In this document: piece after piece, positions 43,042 to 53,995 of the stretch | Position numbering within the stretch: the first letter of the stretch is position 1 | Layout: every line of letters begins with the position of its first letter | Notes under the pieces: model-generated | What the model was told of the DNA's origin: nothing | Seen by the model: the letters and a program-made list of their open reading frames with translations, nothing else | Database searches by the model: none | Position numbers and translations under genes: made by a program | Source: Mycolicibacterium sarraceniae | Lineage (GTDB): Bacteria; Actinomycetota; Actinomycetes; Mycobacteriales; Mycobacteriaceae | Assembly: GCF_010731875.1 (NCBI RefSeq) | Contig: NZ_AP022595.1 | Span: 2,604,001-2,668,000 of the forward strand | Direction of reading: 5' to 3' | Length of the DNA: 64,000 bases

Positions 43042-44324
43042 CGCAGGGGGTGGGCGATTTCGTCGTGGGGCATGCGCGCCGCGACGAGCGCGACCGCGGC
43101 CAGCAGCACCGGCGCGATGCCAACCACGGCGAAGATGAGCGCCACCGGGACCACCTTCGACAGTGGGCCGGCCACCGCCATCGACACCGGCATGAACGCG
43201 AGCGAGACGAAGAAGTCCAGGCTCGACACCCGGCCCAGCAGGTGCGCGGGTACGCGGCGCTGCAGCAGCGTCCCCCAGATCACGCCGGCCCCTTCGGCGA
43301 GGCCGATGATGAATAGCGCGGCCAGCATCAGCGGCAGCGAGGACGTCGTGCCGACAATCACGAACGGCACCGAGCCCACGCCCCACATCGTCATCATCAC
43401 TGTCAGGTAGCGGCGCGGTAGTGGCCGTGAGGACACGGCCACCGCACCCACCGCGCTGCCCAGTCCGAACGCGGCGAGCATCAGCCCGTACACCTGCTCA
43501 CCGTCGGCGAACCGCTCGCGGGCGATGAACGGCAACAGCACTTCGATCGGGCCCAGCGCCAGAAAGACCCAGGTGCTAGCGAACAGCAGCGTCCAGCGCA
43601 GCCACGGGGTGTGCACCACAAAGCGCAGGCCGTCGCGCAGATCGGTGAGCACGTGCGGTTTCTCGCGCTCGACGGTCATCACGATGTGCTGCCCGTTGCC
43701 CGGCCGCATCGCCACCAACAGGATCAGGCCTACCGCCATCAGCACGGTCACCGCCACCGAACCCAGCGCGGGGAAGGACAGTCCGATCAGGACGCCCGCC
43801 GCGGCGGGACCGATGGCTTGCTGCAACGTGGGGCGGACTGTGCCCTCGACACCGTTGGCGGCCAGCAGGTGCTCGGCGGGCAGGATGCGCGGCAGGTAGG
43901 CGTTGTAGGCCGGGAAGAAGAATGCCGCGCCGATGCCGAGAACCGTTGCGGCAACAGCCATATGCCACAGCCTGAGTTCGCCGGTCAGGCCGAGGACGGC
44001 TACGGCGCCAGTTGCCGCGACGTTGGCGGCCTCGACGGCGATGATGACGGCGCGTTGCGGTACCCGGTCGGCGACGATGCCCCCGACCAGGATGAAGGCC
44101 AGCATGCCGCCGGCTAGGCACGCGGCGACCAGCGAGAGTGCGGCGGGATCATCGGCCAGCGCGATGACTTGCAGGGCCATCACGACGGTCCACATGCCCT
44201 CGGCAAACAGGAACAGCGACATCGCCGCGATGAGCAGACGGAATTCGCGGTACTTGAAGGGCGCGAGCACACGCCAGCGGCCGGTGGTGCTCACCGGCTC
44301 GCCAATGTCGTAGTGCGTGCTCAT
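43038..44324 (-). CDS. MFS efflux-type transporter
   Basis: This 428-aa protein has 12 predicted helices and MFS features (GGIVADRVPQRAVI as loop 2-3, FFFPAYNAYLPRILPAEHL, RPTLQQAIGPAAAGVLIG). This pattern is seen in the DHA3/enterobactin-exporter-like branch that includes mycobacterial Tap. Drug or metabolite efflux is likely; the substrate is unknown. ATG 44324 gives the natural start MSTHYDIGEP; an in-frame ATG at 44381 would add 19 residues. Confidence 0.85.
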   Translation of the reverse strand: MSTHYDIGEPVSTTGRWRVLAPFKYREFRLLIAAMSLFLFAEGMWTVVMALQVIALADDPAALSLVAACLAGGMLAFILVGGIVADRVPQRAVIIAVEAANVAATGAVAVLGLTGELRLWHMAVAATVLGIGAAFFFPAYNAYLPRILPAEHLLAANGVEGTVRPTLQQAIGPAAAGVLIGLSFPALGSVAVTVLMAVGLILLVAMRPGNGQHIVMTVEREKPHVLTDLRDGLRFVVHTPWLRWTLLFASTWVFLALGPIEVLLPFIARERFADGEQVYGLMLAAFGLGSAVGAVAVSSRPLPRRYLTVMMTMWGVGSVPFVIVGTTSSLPLMLAALFIIGLAEGAGVIWGTLLQRRVPAHLLGRVSSLDFFVSLAFMPVSMAVAGPLSKVVPVALIFAVVGIAPVLLAAVALVAARMPHDEIAHPLR

Positions 44325-44396
44325 GACATCAATGGTCGCGCACCGATCGGGGCCGCGTCCAACAATTTTCGGTGCGCTCAAACTGTCGTTGTAGAG

Positions 44397-45203
44397 CTAT
44401 TCGTCAGTAAAGCCGGGGGAGCGGTGCTCTTGGAACGCCTTGGTTCCCTCGCGAAAATCTTTGGTGCCCAACAGGATCAGCTGGCCTTCGCTCTCCCGGC
44501 CGATCGCGGCGTCGAGTTCGGTCAGCGTCGCCGCATTGATCGCCTGCTTGGTCTTGCGTAGCGCGGCCGCCGGACCGGAGGCCAGCTTGTCGATCACCGC
44601 GGCCACCCCGGCCTCCAGCTCGTCGGCCGGATACACCGCACTGACCAGCCCGCTGTCGAATGCCTCGGCGGCCGAAACACGTTCGGCCAGAAGTGCCATC
44701 TTCATCGCGCGGGCCCGGCCAATGGACGCGGCCACCAATGCCGACGCCCCGCCGTCGGGCATCAGCCCGATCTTGGTGAACGCCAATAGAAAAAATGCCT
44801 TCTCCGATGCCAATACGATGTCGCAGGCCAGTGCCAGCGACACCCCGACCCCGGCCGTCGGGCCCTGCACGACGGCCACCACCGGCTTGGGCAGGTCCAC
44901 AATCGCCCGCACCGCGCGGTTGGCCTCGGCCAGTACCTCATCGGGGGTATCCGGCCGGCGCTCGGACTGATCGTCGGCGCTGATACCCGCACCCGAGCTG
45001 AATCCACGCCCGGCGCCGCCGAGCCGCACCACCCGCACGGCCGGGTCGTCGGCCGCGTGCGCCAGGACGTCGGCCAGGGCGCGCAGCATCGCCGCGTTCA
45101 GCGAGTTCAGGCTGCCCGGTCGATTCAGCGTCGCCGTCAGGAGTCCGCCGTCGAGCGACACGGTCAATTCCGGGATGCCGGCGTAAGCGTCGACGGTAGT
45201 CAT
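44397..45203 (-). CDS. Enoyl-CoA hydratase/isomerase family protein (EchA11-like)
   Basis: This 268-aa crotonase has GFSSGAGISADDQ as oxyanion segment and QGPTAGVGVSLALACDI, FTKIGLMPDGGAS at the active site. The usual catalytic Glu residues are replaced (Gly and Asp region), so isomerase or other crotonase chemistry is possible. The position next to mcr matches Rv1141c (echA11). TATGGT ends 6 nt before ATG 45203. Confidence 0.88.
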   Translation of the reverse strand: MTTVDAYAGIPELTVSLDGGLLTATLNRPGSLNSLNAAMLRALADVLAHAADDPAVRVVRLGGAGRGFSSGAGISADDQSERRPDTPDEVLAEANRAVRAIVDLPKPVVAVVQGPTAGVGVSLALACDIVLASEKAFFLLAFTKIGLMPDGGASALVAASIGRARAMKMALLAERVSAAEAFDSGLVSAVYPADELEAGVAAVIDKLASGPAAALRKTKQAINAATLTELDAAIGRESEGQLILLGTKDFREGTKAFQEHRSPGFTDE

Positions 45204-45209
45204 GGCTGC

Positions 45210-45215
45210 ACCATA
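45210..45215 (-). promoter_or_regulatory. -10 box for EchA11-like gene
   Basis: TATGGT on the minus strand ends 6 nt before ATG 45203, a leaderless pattern. Confidence 0.5.
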
Positions 45216-45301
45216 GGCCGCTACAGGGGCGCAGCCCGCGTCGGGTCAGCCCAGGTGTAAATAGTTAAGGCGGCGATCAATCAATTGGAAGGTAGATAGC
45301 T

Positions 45302-46387
45302 ATGGCCGGACCATTGCACGGTTTGCGGGTTGTCGAGTTAGCCGGTATCGGCCCGGGTCCGCATGCCGCGATGATCCTCGGTGACCTCGGCGCCGACGTC
45401 GTCCGCGTCGATCGACTCGGCAAGGGCGCCGGCGTGCCCAGCAATGACTACCTGCTGCGCAACCGTCGCTCAGTGGGCGCCAACCTCAAAGACCCCGCCG
45501 ATCGCGACATGGTGCTGGGCCTCATCGCCAAGGCCGACGTGCTCATCGAGGGCTTCCGGCCCGGTGTCACCGAGCGCCTCGGGCTGGGCCCGGACGACTG
45601 CGCCAAGGTCAACGAGCGGCTGATCTATGGCCGGATGACCGGCTGGGGTCAGACCGGCCCGCGCAGCCAGCAGGCCGGCCACGACATCAACTACATCTCG
45701 CTCAACGGTCTGCTGCATGCCGTCGGCCGCGCCAACGAGCGCCCTGTCCCGCCGCTGAACCTGGTCGGCGACTTCGGTGGCGGCTCGATGTTCCTGTTGG
45801 TCGGCATCCTGTCGGCGCTGTGGGAGCGCGAGCGCTCCGGCAAGGGCCAGGTGGTCGACGCCGCGATGGTCGATGGCTCCAGTGTGCTGGCCCAAATGAT
45901 ATGGGCGTTCCGCCACATGGGGATGTGGGGCGATGTGCGCGGCACCAACATGCTCGACACCGGCGCGCCCTATTACGACACCTACGAATGCTCCGACGGC
46001 CGCTATGTCGCGGTCGGTGCGATCGAACCGCAGTTCTATGCCGAGCTGCTGGAGAAGCTGGGCTTGAACGCCGCCGACCTGCCCGATCAGAACGACATCG
46101 CCCGCTGGCCGGAACTGCGAGCGGTGCTCACGCAGGCCTTTGCCGCGCACGACCGCGACCACTGGGCCGCGGTGTTCGCCACCAGCGACGCCTGCTGTAC
46201 CCCGGTGCTCTCGTTCGCCGAAGTGCACGCCGAGGCGCACAACACCGAGCGGGATACGTTCTACACCGAGCAGGGCTCCACGTTCCCAGCGCCGGCCCCG
46301 CGGTTTTCCCGGACCGTGCTCGATGCGCCGAGCGCGCCGGGTGTTCCGGGAGCCGACAACGAAGCAGTGCTGGGCGACTGGGTATAG
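45302..46387 (+). CDS. mcr: Alpha-methylacyl-CoA racemase
   Basis: This 361-aa family III CoA-transferase-fold protein interconverts 2R and 2S methyl-branched acyl-CoA, needed before beta-oxidation of branched chains such as the cholesterol side chain. The catalytic residues of the M. tuberculosis enzyme (His126, Asp156, Glu241) appear here at His127 (GHDINYI), Asp157 (VGDFGGG) and Glu242 (GAIEPQF). The operon continues with an SDR and a nitronate-monooxygenase-like protein. Confidence 0.95.
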   Translation: MAGPLHGLRVVELAGIGPGPHAAMILGDLGADVVRVDRLGKGAGVPSNDYLLRNRRSVGANLKDPADRDMVLGLIAKADVLIEGFRPGVTERLGLGPDDCAKVNERLIYGRMTGWGQTGPRSQQAGHDINYISLNGLLHAVGRANERPVPPLNLVGDFGGGSMFLLVGILSALWERERSGKGQVVDAAMVDGSSVLAQMIWAFRHMGMWGDVRGTNMLDTGAPYYDTYECSDGRYVAVGAIEPQFYAELLEKLGLNAADLPDQNDIARWPELRAVLTQAFAAHDRDHWAAVFATSDACCTPVLSFAEVHAEAHNTERDTFYTEQGSTFPAPAPRFSRTVLDAPSAPGVPGADNEAVLGDWV

Positions 46388-46432
46388 TCCCCAACCAACC
46401 AGTAGGTCGAGTCATCGAAAGGAAACCCATTC

Positions 46433-48191
<1,759 letters not shown>

Positions 48192-48224
48192 GGCCTGATC
48201 TGGAGCGGCCTCGACCTAGAGCGC

Positions 48225-48287
48225 AAAAACCGCCCGGTGTGGCCCTACGCATCGCACTGCGATGTCGCGGGGCCCGGCCGGGCGGTT
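48225..48287 (-). terminator. Intrinsic terminator for the 45-aa gene
   Basis: On the minus strand a stem with arms AACCGCCCGG (48278-48287, reverse complement) and CCGGGCGGTT (48228-48237, reverse complement) encloses a nested CATCGCA/TGCGATG hairpin and is followed by TTTTT at 48229-48225. The stem also separates the convergent NMO gene from the small gene. Confidence 0.75.
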
Positions 48288-48300
48288 GCTGGTGAGCTAC

Positions 48301-48438
48301 CTAGCTGGCGTTGGCGAGCGGGGGGAGATCCTCGAACTGCTCCGAGGTATCGCCCTCCACCAGGAAATCGCCGTGGTAAAGCTCGTCGAAGTCGATTTTG
48401 ATGACATCGGCACTGGTGTCGTCGATCCACATACTCAT
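48301..48438 (-). CDS. Conserved-looking 45-aa acidic protein
   Basis: ATG 48438 (second ATG at 48432) to TAG 48301-48303 encodes MSMWIDDTSADVIKIDFDEL, then YHGDFLVEGDTSEQFEDLPP and a short LANAS end. It is very acidic, with Phe/Tyr/Leu spaced as in folded small proteins, while other frames here are Arg-rich. A strong terminator follows its stop, and an operator cluster lies upstream. These support a real single-gene unit. Function not recognised; it could be a peptide precursor or small regulator. Confidence 0.6.
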   Translation of the reverse strand: MSMWIDDTSADVIKIDFDELYHGDFLVEGDTSEQFEDLPPLANAS

Positions 48439-48501
48439 GGACTGTATGAGTCACTTTTAAGGAAACTTTGAGTCACGATTCGGAGTTTCCTGGCAATTAT
48501 T

Positions 48502-48572
48502 ACTCTCGGGTCAGGTGCCCGGTTACCCGCGAGTCAGCTTCCGGGTTACCTGCGAGTACCTTACTCGCAGGT
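48502..48572. promoter_or_regulatory. Cluster of four operator half-sites including a 25-bp palindrome
   Basis: ACCTGCGAGTA-CCT-TACTCGCAGGT (48548-48572) is a perfect inverted repeat with an 11-bp arm. A related half-site ACCCGCGAGT lies at 48525-48534 and an inverse one, ACTCTCGGGT, at 48502-48511. This looks like two binding sites for a TetR-like dimer between the 45-aa gene and the methyltransferase gene. Confidence 0.65.
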
Positions 48573-48629
48573 CAGGCCCGAAAACCGGCTGCGACTAGGG
48601 CGGTTTTGAGACGAGAGGACACCACAACC

Positions 48630-49271
48630 ATGGTCGGAGAGACGTTTGACAATCCCTTCTTCGCCCGCCTCTGGACGGTGCTCTCCGCACACGAGTCACG
48701 GGCCATGCGCGAGCTGCGCCGGGCCAATCTCTTAGACCTTTCGGGACGGGTCCTGGAGGTCGGCGCGGGCACTGGAAGTAACTTCGCGTTCTACCCCGAA
48801 TCAGTGACCGAGGTCGTCGCGCTCGAGCCCGAGACCCGGTTGGCACCGCTGGCCACAGCGGCCGCCGCGGCGGCGCCGGTTCCGGTCACGCTGATCGAGT
48901 CGACGATCGAGGCCATGCCCGCCACCGAACCCTTCGACGCGGTGGTCTGCTCGCTGGTCCTGTGCTCGGTGGCTGACCCGGACGCGGTGCTGCGTCAGCT
49001 CAACGCCGTCCTGAAACCGGGCGGGCAGCTGCGCTACTTCGAGCACATCGCCGTCCCCGGCTGGCGGGGCGGGTTGCAGCGGCTGGCCGACGCCACGATT
49101 TGGCCGCGGTTCACCGGGAACTGCCACACGCACCGCGAGACCGAGCGCTCGATCGCCGGCGCCGGGTTCGTCATCGACACCGCGCGCCGCGAGGCCATGC
49201 TGCCGACGTGGGTGCCGCTGCCCGCCCAAGAGGTCGCGCTGGGCCGGGCGTCGAAGTCAGTTGGCGAGTAG
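48630..49271 (+). CDS. Class I SAM-dependent methyltransferase
   Basis: This 213-aa protein has motif [16 protein letters not shown] near residue 40, [10 protein letters not shown] as motif II and [19 protein letters not shown] plus [14 protein letters not shown]. It resembles UbiE/Methyltransf_11 enzymes. The substrate is unknown, possibly a small lipid. The upstream palindromic operator cluster suggests dedicated repression. Its 3' end overlaps the convergent sirtuin gene by 15 bp. Confidence 0.88.
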   Translation: MVGETFDNPFFARLWTVLSAHESRAMRELRRANLLDLSGRVLEVGAGTGSNFAFYPESVTEVVALEPETRLAPLATAAAAAAPVPVTLIESTIEAMPATEPFDAVVCSLVLCSVADPDAVLRQLNAVLKPGGQLRYFEHIAVPGWRGGLQRLADATIWPRFTGNCHTHRETERSIAGAGFVIDTARREAMLPTWVPLPAQEVALGRASKSVGE

Positions 49272-49976
49272 CTCGGGCAGCTGCGGCAGTAGCCGCGGCA
49301 GCGCGGTGCTCGCCGACTCCCGGATCGACAGGGTCGCGGTGCCCGACAGCGGGGTCTGTTCGGGGTTGACCTCCACGACGATCACGCCCTGGGCGAGCGC
49401 GACCTCAGGCAGACCGGCCGCGGGATAGACGACCGCCGAGGTGCCGACCACGACGAGAACGTCGGCGGTGGCCGCTGCCTCCACGGCAGCCTGCCACGGC
49501 TCGTCGGGCAGCTGCTCACCGAACCAGACGATGCCCGGGCGGATCAGCCCGCCGCAGATATCGCACTGCGGTGGCATCTTCTCCAGTTCCGGCTCGGGCA
49601 TGTCCGGCAGCGGGCCGTGGAAGCGAGATCCGCAGGTGTCACACCAGAATTCGAAGAGGCTGCCGTGCAGGTGATGCACCGTCGTGCTACCGGCCCGCTC
49701 GTGCAGATTGTCGACGTTCTGCGTGATCACGGTGACGTCGGCGTAGTCCTGCCAGGCCGCGACCGCGCGGTGACCATCATTTGGTTGCACACGCTCGACC
49801 AAATGGTGTCGCCACAGGTACCAGGCCCACACTCGTTCGGGGTGGCTTTGCCAGCCGTCGGTGCTGGACAGTTCATAGGGGTCGTACTTGGCCCACAACC
49901 CGGTTTTGTCGTCGCGAAACGTCGGCACACCGCTCTCGGCGGATATCCCCGCCCCGCTCAGCACCGCAATTCGCAC
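49257..49976 (-). CDS. cobB: NAD-dependent protein deacetylase/desuccinylase, Sir2 family
   Basis: This 239-aa class III sirtuin has [28 protein letters not shown], the catalytic His in HLHGSLFEF and a four-Cys zinc site (CDTCGS and CDICGG). It removes acyl groups from lysines using NAD, for instance reactivating acetyl-CoA synthetase. The GTG at 49976 gives VRIAVLSG as in Rv1151c; the frame's upstream extension lacks conservation and runs into the divergent GntR gene. Confidence 0.93.
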   Translation of the reverse strand: MRIAVLSGAGISAESGVPTFRDDKTGLWAKYDPYELSSTDGWQSHPERVWAWYLWRHHLVERVQPNDGHRAVAAWQDYADVTVITQNVDNLHERAGSTTVHHLHGSLFEFWCDTCGSRFHGPLPDMPEPELEKMPPQCDICGGLIRPGIVWFGEQLPDEPWQAAVEAAATADVLVVVGTSAVVYPAAGLPEVALAQGVIVVEVNPEQTPLSGTATLSIRESASTALPRLLPQLPELLAN

Positions 49977-50014
49977 ATCCCCCAAACTAGCCGGTCTAAG
50001 CGATACTGAGCAGT

Positions 50015-50380
50015 GTGTCGGAGTTGGGGCTTGGACTGCGCATCGACGCAGGGGGCGGGCGTCCACTATTTGATCAGCTCAGAACGCGGGTCATCGAGGG
50101 GATCCGGGAGGGGCGGTTGCCGCCGGGCACCAGGTTGCCGACGGTACGTGAGCTGGCCGGTCAGCTGGGGTTGGCCGTGAACACCGTGGCGCGCGCGTAC
50201 CGCGAGCTGGAGACAGCGGGGATCGTCGAAACCCGGGGGAGATTCGGGACGTTCGTGGCGCGAGCCGATCCGGCCGATGCGGCGATGGCCGCCGCGGCCA
50301 ATGCGTACGTGGAGGCCGTCCGCGCGCTCGGGCTGGGCAAGCACGAGGCGCTGCGGTATCTGGACTCGGCGTTCGGCTGA
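50015..50380 (+). CDS. GntR family transcriptional regulator (YtrA subfamily)
   Basis: This 121-aa protein is a short YtrA-type GntR regulator: winged helix-turn-helix ([60 protein letters not shown]) and a brief C-terminal helical tail for dimerisation, with no effector domain. It matches Rv1152 in size and place. The leaderless-like GTG 50015 has GATACT 7 nt upstream. It is divergent from the sirtuin gene. Confidence 0.92.
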   Translation: MSELGLGLRIDAGGGRPLFDQLRTRVIEGIREGRLPPGTRLPTVRELAGQLGLAVNTVARAYRELETAGIVETRGRFGTFVARADPADAAMAAAANAYVEAVRALGLGKHEALRYLDSAFG

Positions 50381-50392
50381 GCCTCAGCCGAA
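50372..50392. terminator. Hairpin at the end of the GntR gene
   Basis: TTCGGCTGA-GCC-TCAGCCGAA is a perfect 9-bp inverted repeat with a 3-nt loop, ending over the GntR stop codon. No T tract follows; it may slow transcription between the convergent genes. Confidence 0.45.
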
Positions 50393-50467
50393 TTCCAGCC
50401 CTAGCCGAATTCCAGCCCTAGCCGAATTCCAGCCCTAGCCGAATTCCAGCCCTAGCCGAATTCCAGC
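50382..50467. repeat. 17-bp tandem repeat at a convergent gene junction
   Basis: CCTAGCCGAATTCCAGC repeats four times perfectly (50400-50467), preceded by one 18-bp variant CCTCAGCCGAATTCCAGC (50382-50399). The innermost copy contains the end of the methyltransferase gene (CTGGAATTCGGCTAG, minus strand), so the array is a tandem duplication of that gene's 3' end. Confidence 0.95.
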
Positions 50468-51279
50468 AGGGTGTAGGCCCCGCGGAAACGCTTGGTCGGG
50501 CCGAAGTGCCATATGGCCGGCCATATTGTCTTGAAGAAGAAGCCGCGGCCCTTCGGCATCGGAATATCGTGCACCGCTTTGATTCCCGGCACAGTATTGA
50601 CCAGATCGGCCAGCTGGATGGTGCTCAGGCTGAATGGCATCGGCGGGACCCGGTAGTGCCTCGATGACTTCATCCCCTTCGGGGCGAGTTTCTTGACGAA
50701 CACCGGCGGCAGGTCGAAGAACATCTGACCACCGGGAAAACGCTTGGCGCACTGCACGATAAGGTCCATCGCCTCGGCGGGCTGCAGGTACATCAGCAGG
50801 CCCTCGGCGGTGATGAACACACCGTCTGCTGCGTCGACGTGGTCCATCCAGCTGTAGTCCAGTGCAGACTGTCCCAGTGCCGTGATCCGCGGTGACGATG
50901 GCAGGAGTCGCTCGCGCAGCGCGATCACCGGCACCAGATCCACCGACAGCCAGCGAAACTGCGGGTCGGGCACGGCCTCGGTCAACCGCCAGAAGCTGGT
51001 CTGGAATCCTTCGGCCAGCGCGACGACGGTGGCCCTCGGATGCTTCGTCAGATATTCGATCGCGCAGGCATCGACGGCCAGCGAACGCAATGCCATCTCC
51101 TGTCCCTTGCGGCCGAACTTGTCGAAATCGAACTCGATGGAGTCGACGAGCTTGAGGGCCATCGGGTCGTGCAGGATCGCGCCCGGCAGCCCGGCCTGAT
51201 GGGCGCGACCGTTGAGCGTCATCAACGCGGTTTCAGAAACGCCGCCCAACTCACTGGCGTCGATCTTATGGCTGCTCAT
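50452..51279 (-). CDS. Class I methyltransferase, LCMT/TcmP-like (Rv1153c-like)
   Basis: This 275-aa protein belongs to the leucine carboxyl methyltransferase-like (Ppm1/Tcmp) family common in mycobacteria. It shows FGRKGQEMALRSLAVDACAI, TVVALAEGFQTSFWRL as SAM site, FRWLSVDLVPVIALRE and GVFITAEGLLMYLQP. The substrate is unknown. The gene ends with LLEFG and TAG inside the 17-bp repeat. It follows the DUF1697 gene by 13 nt on the same strand. Confidence 0.88.
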   Translation of the reverse strand: MSSHKIDASELGGVSETALMTLNGRAHQAGLPGAILHDPMALKLVDSIEFDFDKFGRKGQEMALRSLAVDACAIEYLTKHPRATVVALAEGFQTSFWRLTEAVPDPQFRWLSVDLVPVIALRERLLPSSPRITALGQSALDYSWMDHVDAADGVFITAEGLLMYLQPAEAMDLIVQCAKRFPGGQMFFDLPPVFVKKLAPKGMKSSRHYRVPPMPFSLSTIQLADLVNTVPGIKAVHDIPMPKGRGFFFKTIWPAIWHFGPTKRFRGAYTLLEFG

Positions 51280-51292
51280 GTCACTGCCTCTG

Positions 51293-51814
51293 TCATTTCA
51301 CTACCTTTGCCAGGGTGCGTAGGTTGCGCGTGGTGGTCGACGACTTGTCGCGCTTCTTGCCCATCGTTTTGCCGATGGTCGAGTCCAGGGTGGAATTCTT
51401 GGGCACCTGCCAGTAAAGGACGCCCTCGCCGCGGGCGATCTTCTCGTCGGGTCCGGCGTCGTCGGCCAGGGCGGCGAGTTCGTCGAGCACGGTGGGATCG
51501 CTGATGAACGTCATCCAAGACTGATAACCGTCGACCTCCGGGTCGAAGGGGTATGCCTCGGCGACGGCGCTGACGGTCCTGAGGTCATAGACCAGTACCC
51601 AGGCGTCGTAACCAAACGTATCCCGCAGTGCGGCTTCGGCTTTCGCGCGGACCTTGGTCGCCGTGGCGCCGCTGTCGAGCAAAACGTCGCCGCTGGCGAG
51701 GATTGTCGTGACGTCGGTGAATCCGGCATCGGTCAGCGCCGCGGTGACGTCGGCCATCTTCATGTTCACGCCGCCGATATTCACACCACGCAAGAAAGCC
51801 GCATAGCGGGTCAT
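51293..51814 (-). CDS. DUF1697 family protein
   Basis: This 173-aa protein starts TRYAAFLRGVNIGGVNMKMA, the family hallmark, and has TTILASGDVLLDSGATATKV and YWQVPKNSTLDSTIGK. Function unknown; the DUF1697 fold is a small alpha/beta protein. ATG 51814 is supported by TACCAT 7 nt upstream on the minus strand. It is divergent from the F420-type gene with back-to-back -10 boxes. Confidence 0.9.
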   Translation of the reverse strand: MTRYAAFLRGVNIGGVNMKMADVTAALTDAGFTDVTTILASGDVLLDSGATATKVRAKAEAALRDTFGYDAWVLVYDLRTVSAVAEAYPFDPEVDGYQSWMTFISDPTVLDELAALADDAGPDEKIARGEGVLYWQVPKNSTLDSTIGKTMGKKRDKSSTTTRNLRTLAKVVK

Positions 51815-51821
51815 GTTCTCG

Positions 51822-51827
51822 ATGGTA
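51822..51827 (-). promoter_or_regulatory. -10 box for DUF1697 gene
   Basis: TACCAT (minus strand) ends 7 nt before ATG 51814. It sits 6 bp from the opposing -10 box at 51834, so the two promoters overlap. Confidence 0.55.
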
Positions 51828-51833
51828 GCGACG

Positions 51834-52289
<456 letters not shown>

Positions 52290-52298
52290 CTCACGCGT

Positions 52299-52304
52299 TA
52301 GGCT
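52299..52304 (+). promoter_or_regulatory. -10 box for DUF5302 gene
   Basis: TAGGCT ends 7 nt before ATG 52312. Confidence 0.5.
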
Positions 52305-52311
52305 CACCAAC

Positions 52312-52488
52312 ATGGCCGAATCAGAGTCCGATCCGCAGGACGACACCAAGCAAAAGTTCCGCGAGGCGCTGGAGCGTAAGAAGGCGAAATCGGCGGGCGG
52401 CTCCGCGCACACGGACCGCGGTGCCAAACAAGCCCGTTCGCACGGGGCCGTGGAGAATCGCCGGGAGTTCCGCCGCAAGAGCGGCTAA
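52312..52488 (+). CDS. DUF5302 small protein
   Basis: This 58-aa highly charged protein (KQKFREALERKKAKSAGG, GAVENRREFRRKSG) matches actinobacterial DUF5302, a small soluble or intrinsically disordered family of unknown function. The leaderless promoter at 52299 fixes the start. It overlaps antisense the tail of the decayed acyltransferase frame. Confidence 0.8.
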   Translation: MAESESDPQDDTKQKFREALERKKAKSAGGSAHTDRGAKQARSHGAVENRREFRRKSG

Positions 52489-53254
52489 CCGGGGATCTGC
52501 TCGGGAAGCTTTGCCGCAGAGCGATTTCCACACGTGATGCGCGCGCCGACCGGCCGATCGCGGGTGCCGCGGCAATGATCAAGCAGCACATCATGATTGC
52601 GTGCCCGGCACGCAGCAGCGACGGTGGCACCACGCTAGCGAGCCGCTGGCCCTCGATGCCGACGAGGCTGAGATCGTAGGGGCCGTAGGCCACCCCGAAC
52701 ATGCCGGGGATTAGCCACACCGCCAGGTAGACCACCGTCGCGGCGGCGACCAGCTGGGCCAGCGTCCTGATCCGGATCAGCAGCGGCATCGCTGCCAGCA
52801 TCAGCATGTAGGTGCCCAAAAACCACAACAACTGGGTCCAGACGCCGGCCACCGGGTTGGAGACGTGCGGTGGCAAGAGCTGATGCAGGATGGTCAGCGC
52901 CACTGCCCAGAACGTCAGGTAAGCGAAAACCGGCCTAAAAAGCTTGGCGCAGCGCTTCATCAGCCACTGACCCCAGCTCGCGTCGGCCCGCCAGGCCGCC
53001 ATACTTGCCGCGGCACCGGCGAAGAAGAACAGCGGCTGGATCTGGAAAATCCAGGTTGCGGCCTGGAACACCACCGGCCTGGTCAGCGGGTTGTCACAGT
53101 GCAGGACGTCGTCGGCGATGACGCTCGTCGCCATCACCGGGTGGCCCAGCACTACGCCAAGAAGCGCGCCGATCCGGATCACGTCGATCGCCCGGTCACG
53201 ATCCGGCGACATCTGTGCCGCAACCTCATCGGAGGTCGGGAAAGCCAGTCTCAT
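52489..53254 (-). pseudogene. Truncated acyltransferase-3 family membrane protein gene
   Basis: From ATG 53254 the frame encodes an acyltransferase-3 start (RDRAIDVIRIGALLGVVLGH) with helices FQAATWIFQIQPLFFFAG, PVFAYLTFWAVALTILHQLL, LLWFLGTYMLMLAAMPLLI, LVAAATVVYLAVWLIPG and LRAGHAIMMCCLIIAAAPAI. It then degenerates into low-complexity sequence antisense to DUF5302. About 230 good residues remain against the usual 350-430, so the last helices are missing. The end is placed at the DUF5302 boundary. Confidence 0.65.
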
Positions 53255-53296
53255 GGGAGAAAACTCGTCCGCGTCGGCGTAGGTAGATCTACCTGA

Positions 53297-53945
53297 TTTC
53301 TCGCAAGATTCCGGCCGAAGGATGGCTGCCAGGCAGGCCAGCGCCAGCACCCCGACCGCGGTGGCGAACACGATGCCTCTGGTGCGCAGGCCCCAGGCCC
53401 GGGCGGCGAAACCCTCGCCGATCACCGGGATCGAGATTGCGACGTAGGCCACCACGAAATAGGTGGAGCTGACTTCGGCTCGGTGCCAAGACCACCCGTA
53501 TTGGCGATGGTGGCGACCATCGGTGCGCGGTTGCGCCAGCGTGGTGGCGCGGCCTCGATGACCGCGGCGGTGGCGGTTAGCCCTGCCGACAACCCGGAGA
53601 CCACGCGGCCGACCAGCAGTTGCGGCACCGAATCCGCGATCAGGAACACCACGGCGCTGGCGAGTGCGCACACCGTGCCGGCCAGCAGTACCGGCCGCCG
53701 GCCAGCAGTACCGGCGGCCGGCCAATGGCGTCCGACCACCTGCCGAAGACCAGCAGTGCGAACAACAGGCCGCCGGCGTAGGTGGCGTAGATGACGGTCG
53801 TGGTCAGTACCGCGAAATGCATGCGGTCGGAGTACAGCGCGTCCAGCGGGGTGGGCAGTGTGGTGCCCAGCATGATCGCAGCGAAAGCGTGGGCCAGCAG
53901 GGCGAAGGCGAGAGCTCGCCGGGTGCGGGTGATAGCGAAGTCAAC
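53297..53945 (-). pseudogene. Decayed MFS transporter gene with a 20-bp duplication
   Basis: Three frames give pieces of one transporter. Helices 1-2 are AFALLAHAFAAIMLGTTLPT and VIYATYAGGLLFALLVFGRW with the loop motif GRWSDAIGRPP; helices 3-4 are LLAGTVCALASAVVFLIADS and LVGRVVSGLSAGLTATAAV. After a large deletion come the last helices, TYFVVAYVAISIPVIGEGF and GIVFATAVGVLALACLAAI. The first frame break coincides with the tandem duplication at 53681-53720. Confidence 0.8.
53681..53720. repeat. 20-bp tandem duplication inside MFS pseudogene
   Basis: GCCAGCAGTACCGGCCGCCG is followed directly by GCCAGCAGTACCGGCGGCCG, differing at one base. Its length is not a multiple of three, so it shifts the reading frame. 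Confidence 0.9.
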
Positions 53946-53995
53946 GTTGCCACATCGACACCATTCCCGGACCCGGCGAGATTCTCACCTCGATT

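Noticed and set aside
48245..48454. 69-aa minus-strand ORF over the same DNA as the 45-aa gene
   Set aside because: It is Arg/Cys-rich and runs through the terminator stem, whereas the 45-aa frame is acidic and ends before it.
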